DNA of 64,000 nucleotides from Sphingomonas sp. BK345 (GCF_014193845.1 NZ_JACHZX010000008.1:1-64000), one strand, 5' to 3'. Shown: positions 12,892-24,830, counted from the first letter of the stretch. The notes: generated by a model not told the origin, from the sequence alone. Numbers and translations: made by a program.

Positions 12892-12971
12892 GCGTCAGGT
12901 CCTGCCTTCAAGGCTTCTTTGTTTCGGGCACGGGCACCGCCGCTCGCCCGCTATGTCGTCGCGTCGCGGCG

Positions 12972-14144
12972 TCAGCCCGCGCGCAGCGCTCCCACGAACC
13001 GCTCGAACAGGTACAGGCTGTCCTGCGGCCCGGGGCTCGCCTCGGGGTGATATTGCACGCTGAACGCCGGCCGGTCGGTCAGCTCTATCCCCGCGTTCGA
13101 CCCGTCGAACAGCGACACGTGCGTCTCGCGCGCGTTGGCGGGCAGCGTCTCGCGCTCCACCGCGAAGCCGTGGTTCATGCTGGTGATCTCGACCGCGCCG
13201 TCGCTGAGCCGCTTGACCGGGTGGTTGGCGCCGCGGTGGCCCTGAAACATCTTGGTCGTCCGCGCCCCCACCGCCAGCGCGAGCAGCTGGTGGCCAAGGC
13301 AGATGCCGAACAGCGGCTTGCCCGTGCCGAGGAGCTGGCGGATCACCGGCACGGCGTATTCGCCGGTCGCGGCGGGATCGCCGGGGCCGTTGGAGAGGAA
13401 GATGCCATCGGGCGCGAGCGCCATGATCTCGTCGAAGGTCGCGGTCGCGGGTACCACCGACACCTTCGCCCCGGCCTGAACGAGATTGCGGAAGATGTTG
13501 AACTTGCTGCCGTAATCCACCGCGACCACGTGCGGCCGCGCGCCCTTGCCACCGCCGTCATAGCCGAAGCCGAGCCGCCAGATGCCGCCCTCCCAGCTGC
13601 CATGCGTCTCGCGCGTGACATCCTTGGCGAGGTCCATCCCCTCCAGCCCGGGCCAGCCGCGCGCCAGCTTGAGCAGGAGGTCGAGATCGAACTGCCCGTC
13701 GGGCGCGTGCGCCACCACGCCGGTCGGGGCCCCGCCGCCGCGGATGCGGCGCGTCAGCGCGCGCGTGTCCACGCCCGCCAGCCCGATGCGCGCGTGCCGC
13801 TCCATCCAGCCGGCGAGATTTTCCATCGCGCGGAAGTTGCTCGGCGCGGTCGGATCCTCGCGCACGATCATGCCGAGCGCGTGCGGGTTGTCGGCCTCGA
13901 CGTCGTCGGGGTTCGCCCCGACGTTGCCGATATGCGGGAAGGTAAAGGTGATGATCTGACCGGCGAAGCTCGGGTCAGTCATGATCTCCTGATAACCCGT
14001 CATGGCGGTGTGGAAGCACACCTCGCCCACCGCCTGGCCGGTCGCGCCGAAGCCGCGGCCCCACGCCACCTCGCCGCTGGCGAGGACGAGGACGCCCGTC
14101 GCTCCATCCGGTCTGGGCGCGTGCGGAAACGTGGCGTCGGCCAT
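12972..14144 (-). CDS. carA: Carbamoyl-phosphate synthase, small subunit
   Basis: A 390-residue glutaminase subunit that feeds ammonia to CarB. The N-terminal CPSase small domain (FHTAMTGYQEIMTDPSF) is followed by a class I glutamine amidotransferase domain with the nucleophile motif GICLGHQLLALA (Cys) and the catalytic His/Glu in QYHPEASPGP. It is first in the carA-carB pair, divergent from yqeY, with promoters expected in the 95-base gap. Confidence 0.97.
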   Translation of the reverse strand: MADATFPHAPRPDGATGVLVLASGEVAWGRGFGATGQAVGEVCFHTAMTGYQEIMTDPSFAGQIITFTFPHIGNVGANPDDVEADNPHALGMIVREDPTAPSNFRAMENLAGWMERHARIGLAGVDTRALTRRIRGGGAPTGVVAHAPDGQFDLDLLLKLARGWPGLEGMDLAKDVTRETHGSWEGGIWRLGFGYDGGGKGARPHVVAVDYGSKFNIFRNLVQAGAKVSVVPATATFDEIMALAPDGIFLSNGPGDPAATGEYAVPVIRQLLGTGKPLFGICLGHQLLALAVGARTTKMFQGHRGANHPVKRLSDGAVEITSMNHGFAVERETLPANARETHVSLFDGSNAGIELTDRPAFSVQYHPEASPGPQDSLYLFERFVGALRAG

Positions 14145-14239
14145 GGCAGGCGGGCACTCCTTGTGTGGATCGGCGATGTCGCTAAGCCCCGCCCGCTAGA
14201 GACGCGCGCCGGACGCGTCAATCGGTTAAGGACACGGGT

Positions 14240-14695
14240 ATGATTCGGGACGACATCAAGGCCGCGCAGATCGCGGCGATGAAGGCGGGCGACAAGGAGG
14301 CGCGCGCCACCATCGGGCTGATCCAGGCGGCGGTGAAGAATCGCGACATCGAACTGCGCACCGGCGCGACACCGGCGGACGACGACGCGGTGGTGGTCGA
14401 GGTGCTGCAGAAGATGGTCAAGCAGCGCCGCGAGTCGATCGCGATGTACGAGCAGGGCGGCCGCCCCGAGCTGGCCGCGGCGGAACAGGCCGAGGTGACG
14501 GTGATCGAGCGCTTCCTGCCGCAGCAGATGGACGAGGACGAGACGCGCGCCGCGATCGAGTCGATCAAGGCCGAGCTGGGCGCGGGCGGGATGAAGGACA
14601 TGGGCCGCGTGATGGCCGAGCTGAAGGCGCGCCACGCCAGCACGCTCGACATGAGCAAGGCGAGCGCGCTGGTGAAGGCGGCGCTGGCGGGGTGA
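14240..14695 (+). CDS. GatB/YqeY domain protein
   Basis: A 151-residue protein of the YqeY family, which resembles the tail domain of the GatB subunit of tRNA-dependent amidotransferase. Seen are an N-terminal helical part (MIRDDIKAAQIAAMKAGDKEARATI), the family segment EVTVIERFLPQQMDEDE, and a C-terminal GGMKDMGRVMAELKA. It may bind tRNA; a precise role is not established. It sits directly before dnaG-rpoD, as in many alphaproteobacteria. Confidence 0.88.
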   Translation: MIRDDIKAAQIAAMKAGDKEARATIGLIQAAVKNRDIELRTGATPADDDAVVVEVLQKMVKQRRESIAMYEQGGRPELAAAEQAEVTVIERFLPQQMDEDETRAAIESIKAELGAGGMKDMGRVMAELKARHASTLDMSKASALVKAALAG

Positions 14696-14732
14696 GGCCG
14701 GGGGCGGGGTGAGGCTTCGCGCGGGGACGCGG

Positions 14733-14754
14733 AGGGGCAGAGGGGCAGAGGGGC
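14733..14754. repeat. Short tandem repeat, 8-bp unit
   Basis: AGGGGCAG is repeated about 2.7 times in the gap between yqeY and dnaG. The function is not evident; it may be slippage-prone spacer DNA. Confidence 0.6.
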
Positions 14755-14792
14755 CGCGAGCGCTTCGCCCTGCCCGCCCCCTCACCCTTTCC

Positions 14793-14886
14793 GTCATCCC
14801 GGACTTGTTCCGGGATCCACCGAGCCGAACTTCCGGAAAGCGTCGCTCCCGCGGAACAGTGGATCCCGGAACAAGTCCGCGATGAC
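14793..14886. repeat. Long inverted repeat (REP-like), 28-bp arms
   Basis: The left arm 14793-14820 (starts GTCATCCCGGACTTGTTCCG) and right arm 14859-14886 (ends GTCCGCGATGAC) are inverted copies with one mismatch, separated by 38 bases. Each arm can also fold on itself (CCCGGAc...TTCCGGG). Part of a second related block follows at 14898-14912. It lies between yqeY and dnaG and could end yqeY transcription. Confidence 0.85.
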
Positions 14887-14980
14887 GATGAAGAGCGTTC
14901 CGGGATGACGACCGAACGGGTGAAAACACCTCGTCCCACCGCGACACATTGCTCCCTGCGCGATCCCACGTCATAAGGGG

Positions 14981-14986
14981 TATAAT
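14981..14986 (+). promoter_or_regulatory. Perfect TATAAT -10 box abutting the dnaG start
   Basis: TATAAT lies six bases upstream of the dnaG GTG (14993). Transcription from it would begin at or next to the start codon. No good -35 is seen at the usual distance; the nearest TTGCTC is 26 bases upstream. The GGAGG-like bases overlap the start itself, so a transcript from here would be essentially leaderless. Confidence 0.45.
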
Positions 14987-14992
14987 GCGGAG

Positions 14993-16887
14993 GTGAGTCT
15001 CACCCCCGCCTTCCTCGACGAGCTGCGCGCGCGCACCTCGCTCACCGCGCTGGTCGGCAAGACGGTCAAGCTCACCCGCGCCGGGCGCGAGTCGAAGGGC
15101 TGCTGCCCGTTTCACAACGAGAAGACGCCCAGCTTCTACGTCAATGACGACAAGGGCTTCTATCACTGCTTCGGCTGCTCGGCGCACGGCGACGCGATCC
15201 GCTGGCTGACCGATCACCAGGGCCTCCCCTTCATCGACGCGGTCAAGGAACTCGCCGCCGCGGCGGGGATGGAGATGCCCGCGCAGGACCGCCAGTCGGC
15301 CGAGCGCGCCGAGCGTGCCAAGTCGCTCCACGACGTGATGCAGGCCGCCGCGGACTTCTTCACCCAGCAGCTCGGCGGCAGCGAGGGCGCCGCGGCGCGC
15401 GCGTTGCTCGACCGGCGCGGCGTGAGCGCGACGACGCAGCGCAGCTTCGGCTTCGGCTATGCACCCGACTCGCGCACCCGGCTTCGCGCGGCGCTGAAGG
15501 ATTTCGGCGACCCCATGCTGATCGAGGCGGGGCTGCTGATCCAGGTCGAGGGCAAGGAGCCCTATGACCGGTTCCGCGGCCGGCTGATGATCCCGATCCG
15601 CGACCCGCGCGGGCGCGTCATCGCCTTCGGCGGGCGCATCATCGGCGAGGGCGAGCCCAAGTACCTCAACTCGCCCGACACGCCGCTCTTCGACAAGGGC
15701 CGCACGCTCTACAACCTCGACCGCGCCGCCGCGGCCGCGCGCAAGGCCGAGCGGCTGTTCGTGGTCGAGGGCTATATGGACGCGGTCGCGCTGGCGCAGC
15801 ACGGCATCGGCGAGGCGGTGGCGCCGCTCGGCACCGCGCTGACCGAGGCGCAGCTCGAGCGGCTGTGGCGCGTCGTCGACGTGCCCTATGTCTGCCTCGA
15901 CGGCGACGCGGCCGGGCAGAAGGCCGCGATCCGTGCGGCGCAGCGCGCGCTGCCGCTGCTCGCGCCGGGGCGCAGCCTCGCCTTCGTGACCCTGCCTGAG
16001 GGGCAGGACCCCGACGACCTGATGCGCGCGCAGGGGCCGGGCGCGTTCGAGCCGCTGGTACGGAGCGCGCAGCCGCTGGTCGATCGGCTGTGGCAGCACG
16101 AGCTCGCCGCCGAGCCGCTGACCACGCCCGAGCAGCGCGCCGGCTTCAAGCGCCGTCTCGGCGAGCTCGTCCAGTCGATCACCGATCCGAGCGTCCGCGC
16201 CGAATATCAGGCCGAGTTCCGCCACCGCTTCGACGAGCAGTTCGCGCGCAATCGCCAGCCGTTCCAGCAGCGCACGCCCTTCTACCCGATGGCGCAGCGC
16301 CGCCCCGGGCAGAAGTGGACGCCCCCGCCCCCGCCCGTCACCGAGGACGCCAAGCGCGTCGGCGCCGCGGGCGGGATCGACCGCGTGCTCGCCAAGGCGG
16401 TGCTCGCCGGGCTGATCCGTCATCCCGCCGAGATCGCGCGCCACATGGAAGTGCTCGGCGGCTTGCGCCTCGCCGAGGGAGCGCTCGGGCGCTTGTTCGA
16501 GGCGGTGGTGGATGTCGCGCTGGAGGATCGTCGCGGCGATCCGCTTGATAGCGGGCGGCTGGTCACCATATTGGCGCGATCCGGTTTCGATACGGTCGCG
16601 CACGACCTCTTGAGAGCCGATACGATGCCCTATTCGTTCACGCGCGCCGGCGCCGACGAGAAGCAGGCGCGCGACGACCTCGACGAGGCGATCGCGATCC
16701 TGGTCGCCCGGCCGGAGGTCGACGCTGCGCTGGCGGAAGCAACTTCCGCGATGAAGGCGCGCTTCACCGCCGAGGCGTTCGAACGACAAGTGGCCTTGGT
16801 GAATGAACAACGCGCGCTGGATGAGCGACTTGCAAATCTGGTGCAGGCAAACGAAGACGCCCGCGCGCTCGGACTTGAGGACGATTG

Positions 16888-16888
<1 letters not shown>
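14993..16888 (+). CDS. dnaG: DNA primase
   Basis: A 631-residue primase that makes RNA primers at replication forks. It has the N-terminal zinc ribbon (CCPFHNEKTPSF with HCFGC), the TOPRIM catalytic core (VVEGYMDAVALAQHG, then the acidic YVCLDGDAAGQKA), and a divergent C-terminal helicase-interaction domain. The GTG start fits the family N-terminus MSLTPAFLDELRARTSL. Its TGA overlaps the rpoD ATG by one base, giving a dnaG-rpoD operon. Confidence 0.96.
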
Positions 16889-18924
<2,036 letters not shown>

Positions 18925-18964
18925 TTGCCGGCGCAGGGGCGCGCAGGACTGCTTGACCTTGATC

Positions 18965-19000
18965 AGCCGCGACGGTCGCTCGATCGTCGCGGCTGTTTTT
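18965..19000 (+). terminator. Rho-independent terminator after rpoD
   Basis: Perfect 10-bp arms AGCCGCGACG (18965-18974) and CGTCGCGGCT (18985-18994) with a 10-base loop, followed by GTTTTT. It lies about 40 bases after the rpoD stop. Confidence 0.92.
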
Positions 19001-19021
19001 ACTCATGATTGATGGCGATCA

Positions 19022-19039
19022 ATTCACAAAGATGTGAAT
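19022..19039. promoter_or_regulatory. Palindromic candidate operator 1
   Basis: ATTCACA-AAGA-TGTGAAT, seven-base arms around four bases, in an unusually AT-rich stretch just upstream of the Phd/YefM-PAS gene. The half-site order (TTCACA then TGTGAA) is the reverse of a CRP site. An autoregulatory site for the encoded protein is inferred. Confidence 0.6.
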
Positions 19040-19044
19040 AACAT

Positions 19045-19054
19045 CAATTAATTG
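19045..19054. promoter_or_regulatory. Palindromic candidate operator 2
   Basis: CAATTAATTG is a perfect 10-bp palindrome four bases before the ATG at 19058. It occupies the place where a ribosome binding site would be; no Shine-Dalgarno sequence is seen. With the palindrome at 19022-19039 it covers almost the whole upstream region. Confidence 0.5.
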
Positions 19055-19057
19055 CAT

Positions 19058-19948
19058 ATGATCGACCCGGCATCCGGCCGCGACGCTCCGCGGCTTCACG
19101 TCACGGCTTCGACGCTGGTCCGGCATTTCGGCGAGTGGCAGGAGCGTGCCGCGCGCGCGCCGGTCTATGTGCTCCACCACGGGCGTCCGCGCTTGATCCT
19201 TGTCGGCGTAGAGCTCGCGGCGACGCTCGGCGGGGGCGGCCAATCGGAGCAACCCGCCGCGGCACTGCTCGATCCCATTCTCGATGCGCTCGATCTGCCG
19301 CTGCTGCTGCTCGATGGCGAGGGGCTGATCGCGCGCGCCAACACGGCCGCGCGCGCGCGCTTCGGCGATCGGGTCACGACGCATGCCGGCGTTATGGCGC
19401 TGTCGCAGCGCGACGGCGGCACGCTCGCCGCAGCGGTGCGGCGCGTGCTCGACGGTGCCGCGCGCGAGCGCGTGACGGTGGCGGCGGATCGTGCGTCCGG
19501 GCGCACGCTGGGCGTGACGGTGGAGCCGCTGCCCGACGGGTGCCTGCTGCGGATCGAGGACGAGACCGCGGCGACGGAGACGCAGGCCGCCGTGGCGGCG
19601 CGGGACTCGATCATCGCGGCCGTCGAGACCACGGGACTTGCCGCACTCGCGCGGATAAGCCTTCGCGGCTATCTCGTCGCGCCTCGACCCGCCCTGGCGG
19701 AACTGCTGGAGACGCCCCTTCCCCTCCTCGCCGGCACGCGCTTCCTTGCCCTGGTGGCCGCGACCGACCGGCCGGCGGTCGGCGAATCGCTCGAACGCGC
19801 CAGCGGGGGCGAGATCGGCGAAGTGGTGAAAGCGGCATTGCTGACCAGCGATGGCGAAGAGCTGGACGTCGCGCTCAGTTTCTGGCCGATCCGGGTCAAT
19901 GGACGAGCCGAGGAGGTGGTCGCGGCGGTGGTTCGGCGACCCGCGTAA
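19058..19948 (+). CDS. Phd/YefM-like antitoxin domain fused to PAS domains
   Basis: A 296-residue protein with an uncommon layout. Residues about 13-50 (VTASTLVRHFGEWQERAA then PVYVLHHGRPRLILV) look like the N-terminal DNA-binding fold of Phd/YefM antitoxins. Residues about 75-165 (ALDLPLLLLDGEGLIARANTA) look like a PAS sensor domain, and residues about 190-290 like a second, weaker PAS. No toxin gene, kinase or GGDEF domain is attached or adjacent. It may be a ligand- or redox-sensing DNA-binding regulator; that is inference. The ATG at 19058 is chosen over a TTG two codons earlier. Downstream are an unknown gene and a MoxR-VWA pair on the same strand. Confidence 0.7.
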   Translation: MIDPASGRDAPRLHVTASTLVRHFGEWQERAARAPVYVLHHGRPRLILVGVELAATLGGGGQSEQPAAALLDPILDALDLPLLLLDGEGLIARANTAARARFGDRVTTHAGVMALSQRDGGTLAAAVRRVLDGAARERVTVAADRASGRTLGVTVEPLPDGCLLRIEDETAATETQAAVAARDSIIAAVETTGLAALARISLRGYLVAPRPALAELLETPLPLLAGTRFLALVAATDRPAVGESLERASGGEIGEVVKAALLTSDGEELDVALSFWPIRVNGRAEEVVAAVVRRPA

Positions 19949-20023
19949 ACCGCACCTTTACGTCGATCAGCTAGCTCGCAGCGCGCGGCCGAGGCGCGCC
20001 GCGATAGCGTGGAGGCAAGAAAC

Positions 20024-20680
20024 ATGGCGGACGCGAGTCAGCGCCCCGAGGACGGTCCGGCCGACCTGATCCTCGCGATGGTCGCGCGCGACGGCACCGC
20101 CGCGTCGCGTCACGCCCAGGACCTCGCCGACCCGAATGTGCCGTTGCGCGACCTCGCCGACGCGATCCACGCTCTGTGCGTCGTCCACGGCACCTTTCCC
20201 GGCATGGTCGATCACGCCACCGCGCACGGCGCCGACACGCTCGCGCCGGCGTGGCTCGCGCGCGCCGCGAGCGTGATGGCGGCAGAACGCGCCCTGCTGG
20301 TACGCCTCGCCGCCGCGGCAGGCCCGCTGCCTTCGACGCCGGGTCAGGCGAGTGCGGCCGCCGCGATCCTGCAGCAGCGCGACACGCTGGCGCTGCTGGC
20401 GCGCTCGGACCGGCTCGGCTGTGCCACCGGCGCCGCCGCCGCCTTCGTGCTCGACTGGGTCGCGATCAGAGGCCTGCTCGAGCGCTGCGCGGTACGGCTC
20501 GGCGAGGAGGCCACATCCAGCTTCGCGGCCGCGCGCGATGAGGCGGTCGCGATGCTGCACGGCCTGACCCTGGCGCCGGCGCGGGTGCGCGCGCTCACCT
20601 TCGGCGCCGAGCAGTTGCTCACGCAGCATCGTGGGCTGTGGCAGCTGCTCGAGTCGCGCGCCGCCGCACGGGGCGGCTGA
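20024..20680 (+). CDS. Uncharacterised protein, sphingomonad type
   Basis: A 218-residue alanine-rich, largely helical protein with no catalytic motif that I recognise. It lacks a signal peptide or membrane segment, so it is probably cytoplasmic. The ATG at 20024 has a strong GGAGG eight bases upstream. It ends 30 bases before a MoxR-type ATPase and may belong to that operon. A His-containing stretch (LCVVHGTFPGMVDHATAHGAD) is the most distinctive part. Confidence 0.7.
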   Translation: MADASQRPEDGPADLILAMVARDGTAASRHAQDLADPNVPLRDLADAIHALCVVHGTFPGMVDHATAHGADTLAPAWLARAASVMAAERALLVRLAAAAGPLPSTPGQASAAAAILQQRDTLALLARSDRLGCATGAAAAFVLDWVAIRGLLERCAVRLGEEATSSFAAARDEAVAMLHGLTLAPARVRALTFGAEQLLTQHRGLWQLLESRAAARGG

Positions 20681-20710
20681 GCCGGCTTGCCAGCCGCCGT
20701 TGGGCACCGC

Positions 20711-21577
<867 letters not shown>

Positions 21578-21586
21578 ACGGGCGCG

Positions 21587-22765
21587 ATGTTCCTCGCCTT
21601 CCTCGATGCCCTGCGCGCCGCGGGGATCCCGGCGAGCCTCAAGGAGCATCTGCTGCTGCTCGAGGCGCTCGATGCCGCGGTGATCGACCGTTCGCCCGAG
21701 CAATTCTACTATCTCAGCCGCGCGATCTACGTGAAGGACGAGGCGCTGCTCGACCGCTTCGACCAGGTCTTCGCCGCGGTGTTCCGCGGCGCGCTGCCGC
21801 TCGAGGGCGTCGCACCCGCCGAGCTGCCCGAGGAGTGGCTCCGCGCGCTCGCGCAGCGCCATCTCACTCCCGAGCAGCGCGCGGCGATCCAGTCGCTCGG
21901 TTCATGGGATGAGATCATGCGGACGCTGCGCGAGCGGCTCGCCGAGCAGCACGCGCGCCATCAGGGCGGCAGCAAGTGGATCGGCACCGGCGGTACCAGC
22001 CCGTTCGGCAACGCGGGCTACAACCCCGAGGGCGTCCGCATCGGCGGCGAACCGACCCAGGGGCGCGCGATGAAGGTGTGGGAGCAGCGCGCCTTCCGGG
22101 ACCTCGACTCCTCGCGCGAGCTCGGCACGCGCAACATCAAGCTGGGATTGCGCCGGCTCCGCCGCTTCGCCCGCGCCGGTGCCGCGGAAGAGCTGGACTT
22201 GGACGCTACCGTCGACGGTACCGCGCGCCAGGGCTGGCTCGACGTGCGCCTGCGCCCGGCGCGGCGCAACGCAGTCAAGCTGCTGCTCTTCCTCGACGTC
22301 GGCGGCTCGATGGACCCGTTCGTCAGCGCCTGTGAGGAGCTGTTCTCCGCCGCTACCAGCGAGTTCCGCGACCTCGAGTTCTTCTACTTCCACAATTGCG
22401 TCTACGAGGGCGTGTGGAAGGACAACCGCCGTCGTTTCGACGCGCGCACGTCGACGCTCGAGCTGCTCCACACCTATGGCCGCGACTATAAGCTGCTGTT
22501 CGTCGGGGACGCGGCGATGAGTCCGTACGAGATCACGCATCCCGGCGGCTCGGTCGAGCACCACAATGACGAGCCCGGCGCGGCCTGGCTGCGGCGACTG
22601 ACCGAGGCCTATCCCGCCGCTGCCTGGCTCAACCCCGCGCCGGAAGCGCACTGGGATTATTCCGCCTCGACCGCGCTGGTCCGCGACCTGCTGAACGGGC
22701 GCATGTTCCCGCTGACGCTCGACGGGATCGACGCCGCCACGCGCGCGCTGGCGCGCCGGCGTTGA
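21587..22765 (+). CDS. VWA-domain protein, CoxE-like partner of MoxR
   Basis: A 392-residue protein. The N-terminal part (FLDALRAAGIPASLKEHLLLLEAL) is typical of the group. The C-terminal von Willebrand A domain has a metal-site variant LFLDVGGSMDPF, with Gly where the canonical DxSxS has its first Ser, and a later GDAAMSPYEI. It starts nine bases after the MoxR gene and is very likely its functional partner. The client protein is not encoded nearby. Confidence 0.85.
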   Translation: MFLAFLDALRAAGIPASLKEHLLLLEALDAAVIDRSPEQFYYLSRAIYVKDEALLDRFDQVFAAVFRGALPLEGVAPAELPEEWLRALAQRHLTPEQRAAIQSLGSWDEIMRTLRERLAEQHARHQGGSKWIGTGGTSPFGNAGYNPEGVRIGGEPTQGRAMKVWEQRAFRDLDSSRELGTRNIKLGLRRLRRFARAGAAEELDLDATVDGTARQGWLDVRLRPARRNAVKLLLFLDVGGSMDPFVSACEELFSAATSEFRDLEFFYFHNCVYEGVWKDNRRRFDARTSTLELLHTYGRDYKLLFVGDAAMSPYEITHPGGSVEHHNDEPGAAWLRRLTEAYPAAAWLNPAPEAHWDYSASTALVRDLLNGRMFPLTLDGIDAATRALARRR

Positions 22766-22772
22766 GCGCGGC

Positions 22773-23477
22773 TCAGCCGCGCCAGATCCGCAGCGGGGCG
22801 CCCGGCCTCAGCCCGCCCTGGTGCGCCGGGCAGCGCGTGTAGCGGAAGGCCTCGTCGACGCAGAGCCAGAGCTCGTCGAGCCAGCCCTGCTTCGTCGCGG
22901 TCACGCGCATCATGTCGGCACGCATCCCCGGATTGACGCGCGCCACCGCGGCGGCCATCGCGCCCGCGGTCAGCGACCGGCGCGACAGCGCCGCCATGTC
23001 GGGGAAGCGGAGCCGTCCGTACATCGCGTTCGATTGGCGGAAGTATCGCTCCGGGGAATAGCCTGCCATGCAGGTGCCGTGCTTGGCCCATTCGTGCTGG
23101 AGCAGCTGCGCCGAAGGCGTCGCGCAGAGATGGCGGCGCAGCACCGCCGCGGGCAGGATCGCGGTGGAGCGACAATATTGCGGCCACGCCTTGCCCTCGC
23201 CGTCGGGCCAAAGCCCGTGGAGCACGAAGCCGAAGCGGTTGGCCGAGCCGCACTGGAAGCGCGCGTCCCGCCCATCGCCGTGGTCGCGACAATATTGCGG
23301 GCTCCACGTCACCGCCAGCGTGTAGCTGCCGATCGGCACGCGTCGCGCCGGCTGGCTGGCGCTCGGCAGATCGGGGCGCGGCGCCGCGACCGTGTCGGGC
23401 AGCGCGCAGGAGAGCGCCTGCGCGCCAGCGCTCCCGGGTAGCGCCACCAAGGCCGCCGCGGCCATCCAGCGAGTCAT
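22773..23477 (-). CDS. Ribonuclease T2-family protein, exported
   Basis: A 234-residue protein with a Sec signal (MTRWMAAAALVALPGSAGAQA) and both T2 active-site boxes: FVLHGLWPDGEGKAWPQYC (CAS-1, first His) and QLLQHEWAKHGTC (CAS-2, Glu and two His). Several cysteines suggest disulfides. It should cut RNA in the periplasm or outside the cell, giving 3'-phosphorylated or cyclic products. Its ATG overlaps the stop of the upstream membrane-protein gene by four bases. Confidence 0.93.
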   Translation of the reverse strand: MTRWMAAAALVALPGSAGAQALSCALPDTVAAPRPDLPSASQPARRVPIGSYTLAVTWSPQYCRDHGDGRDARFQCGSANRFGFVLHGLWPDGEGKAWPQYCRSTAILPAAVLRRHLCATPSAQLLQHEWAKHGTCMAGYSPERYFRQSNAMYGRLRFPDMAALSRRSLTAGAMAAAVARVNPGMRADMMRVTATKQGWLDELWLCVDEAFRYTRCPAHQGGLRPGAPLRIWRG

Positions 23478-23920
23478 GACAGCTCCTCCCTATGGCCGTC
23501 GAGATCGTCCTCATCGTCGCCCTCGTCCAACCCGAACCAATCGCGCGCCGCGGGCGCGAACAGCTGCGCCGCCGCGGTCATCTCCAGCGGAACGCGTACC
23601 AGCCCGAGCAAGGTCGGCAGCGCGAGCGGCGCACTGAACAGGCCGGGCAGCAGGCCGAGCAGATGGAGCGTCGTCAGCAGCACCACCATCCAGCGCACCC
23701 AGGCCACGCCGCGGCGTGCCACCGCATACCACTGGAACAGCGCGATGACGACGTTGAGCCCCAGCGCCGCGACGAGCATCCAGCCGAACCCGGCCGTCCG
23801 CGGATCGGTCGCGAGCCGCGTCGACAGCTGGTTCCAGGTCAACGCCCAGATGAGCAGCCCCAGCGCGAAGGAGGTCAGGTACAGCCGCTCGAAACGGACG
23901 ATCGGGGGCGGACGCGTCAC
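23474..23920 (-). CDS. Small membrane protein, function unknown
   Basis: About 148 residues with around four hydrophobic helices: LTSFALGLLIWALTWNQL, GWMLVAALGLNVVIALFQWYA, WMVVLLTTLHLLGLLPGLF and ALPTLLGLVRVPLEM. The acidic tail (DEGDDEDDLDGHREEL) follows. The GTG at 23920 with GAGG upstream is chosen; an earlier start would add about 45 Arg-rich residues from the gap after nadC. It overlaps the RNase T2 gene by four bases. Confidence 0.75.
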   Translation of the reverse strand: MTRPPPIVRFERLYLTSFALGLLIWALTWNQLSTRLATDPRTAGFGWMLVAALGLNVVIALFQWYAVARRGVAWVRWMVVLLTTLHLLGLLPGLFSAPLALPTLLGLVRVPLEMTAAAQLFAPAARDWFGLDEGDDEDDLDGHREELS

Positions 23921-23984
23921 GATGACCTCACATGGTTGCGCGCGCGCTCTGCGCCGCCGCGTTCGTCGACGCAAGCGGGCAGGC

Positions 23985-24830
23985 TCACGCCGCGGCGACG
24001 TCGAGCCCGATATCCGCCGCGGGCGCCGACTGGGTGATGCGACCGACGCTGACATAGGTCACGCCGCTCGCGCCGATCGCCCCGATCGTCTCGAGCGAGA
24101 CCCCGCCCGAGGCCTCGGTCGGCACGCGCCCATCGACCAGCGCCACCGCCTCGCGCAGCATCGCCGGAGGCATGTTGTCGAGCAGCAGGTGGGTCGCCCC
24201 CGCCTCCAGCGCGGGCGTGATCTGGTCGAGCCGGTCGACCTCGACGATGATGTCGACGATCCCGGCGGCGCGGGCGAGCGCGGCGGCGGGGCCGACCCCA
24301 CCGGCGACCGCGACGTGATTGTCCTTGATCATCGCCGCGTCCCACAATCCCATTCGGTGATTGCGTGCGCCGCCGGTGCGGGTGGCGTATTTCTCGAGCC
24401 GGCGCAGCCCCGGCAGTGTCTTGCGCGTGTCGAGCAGCGTCGCGCCGGTGCCCTCCAGCGCCGCGACATAGGCGCCGGTCAGCGTCGCGATCCCCGACAG
24501 ATGCTGGATCGTGTTGAGCGCCGAGCGTTCCGCGGTGAGCACCGCGCGCGCCGCGCCGGTGACGCGCAGCAGCTTGGCACCCGGCGACACCCGGTCGCCG
24601 TCGCGCACCAGCGGCTGGATCGTGGCATCGGGGTCGAGCCGGCGGAAGAAAGCGGCAGCGAGCGCCACGCCGCAGACGATGATTGCGTCGCGGCTGTCCA
24701 TCACCGCGGCGAAGCGCGCCGCGGCCGGGATCACCGCGGCGGAGGTGATGTCTCCCACCCCGCCCAGGTCCTCGGCCAGCGTCGAATCGACGAAGGCGTC
24801 GGTGTCAAACCCCTCCAGCACAAAGCTCAT
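23985..24830 (-). CDS. nadC: Nicotinate-nucleotide diphosphorylase (carboxylating)
   Basis: A 281-residue protein, the normal length. It converts quinolinate and PRPP to nicotinate mononucleotide in NAD synthesis. Seen are EDLGGVGDIT near the N-terminus, LNTIQHLSGIATLT, the catalytic stretch LDTRKTLPGLRRLEKYA, HRMGLWDAAMIKDNH, and the phosphate-binding SGGVSLETI. The ATG overlaps the stop of the SH3 gene (ATGA). nadA and nadB are not in the window. Confidence 0.95.
   Translation of the reverse strand: MSFVLEGFDTDAFVDSTLAEDLGGVGDITSAAVIPAAARFAAVMDSRDAIIVCGVALAAAFFRRLDPDATIQPLVRDGDRVSPGAKLLRVTGAARAVLTAERSALNTIQHLSGIATLTGAYVAALEGTGATLLDTRKTLPGLRRLEKYATRTGGARNHRMGLWDAAMIKDNHVAVAGGVGPAAALARAAGIVDIIVEVDRLDQITPALEAGATHLLLDNMPPAMLREAVALVDGRVPTEASGGVSLETIGAIGASGVTYVSVGRITQSAPAADIGLDVAAA

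Noticed and set aside
19022..19039. A CRP/FNR-type binding site
   Set aside because: The half-sites are in the opposite order (TTCACA...TGTGAA) and the spacing is four rather than six.
19058..19948. A type II toxin-antitoxin module at the Phd-like gene
   Set aside because: No toxin-like gene is next to it on either strand, and the C-terminal part is PAS-like rather than a toxin-binding tail.
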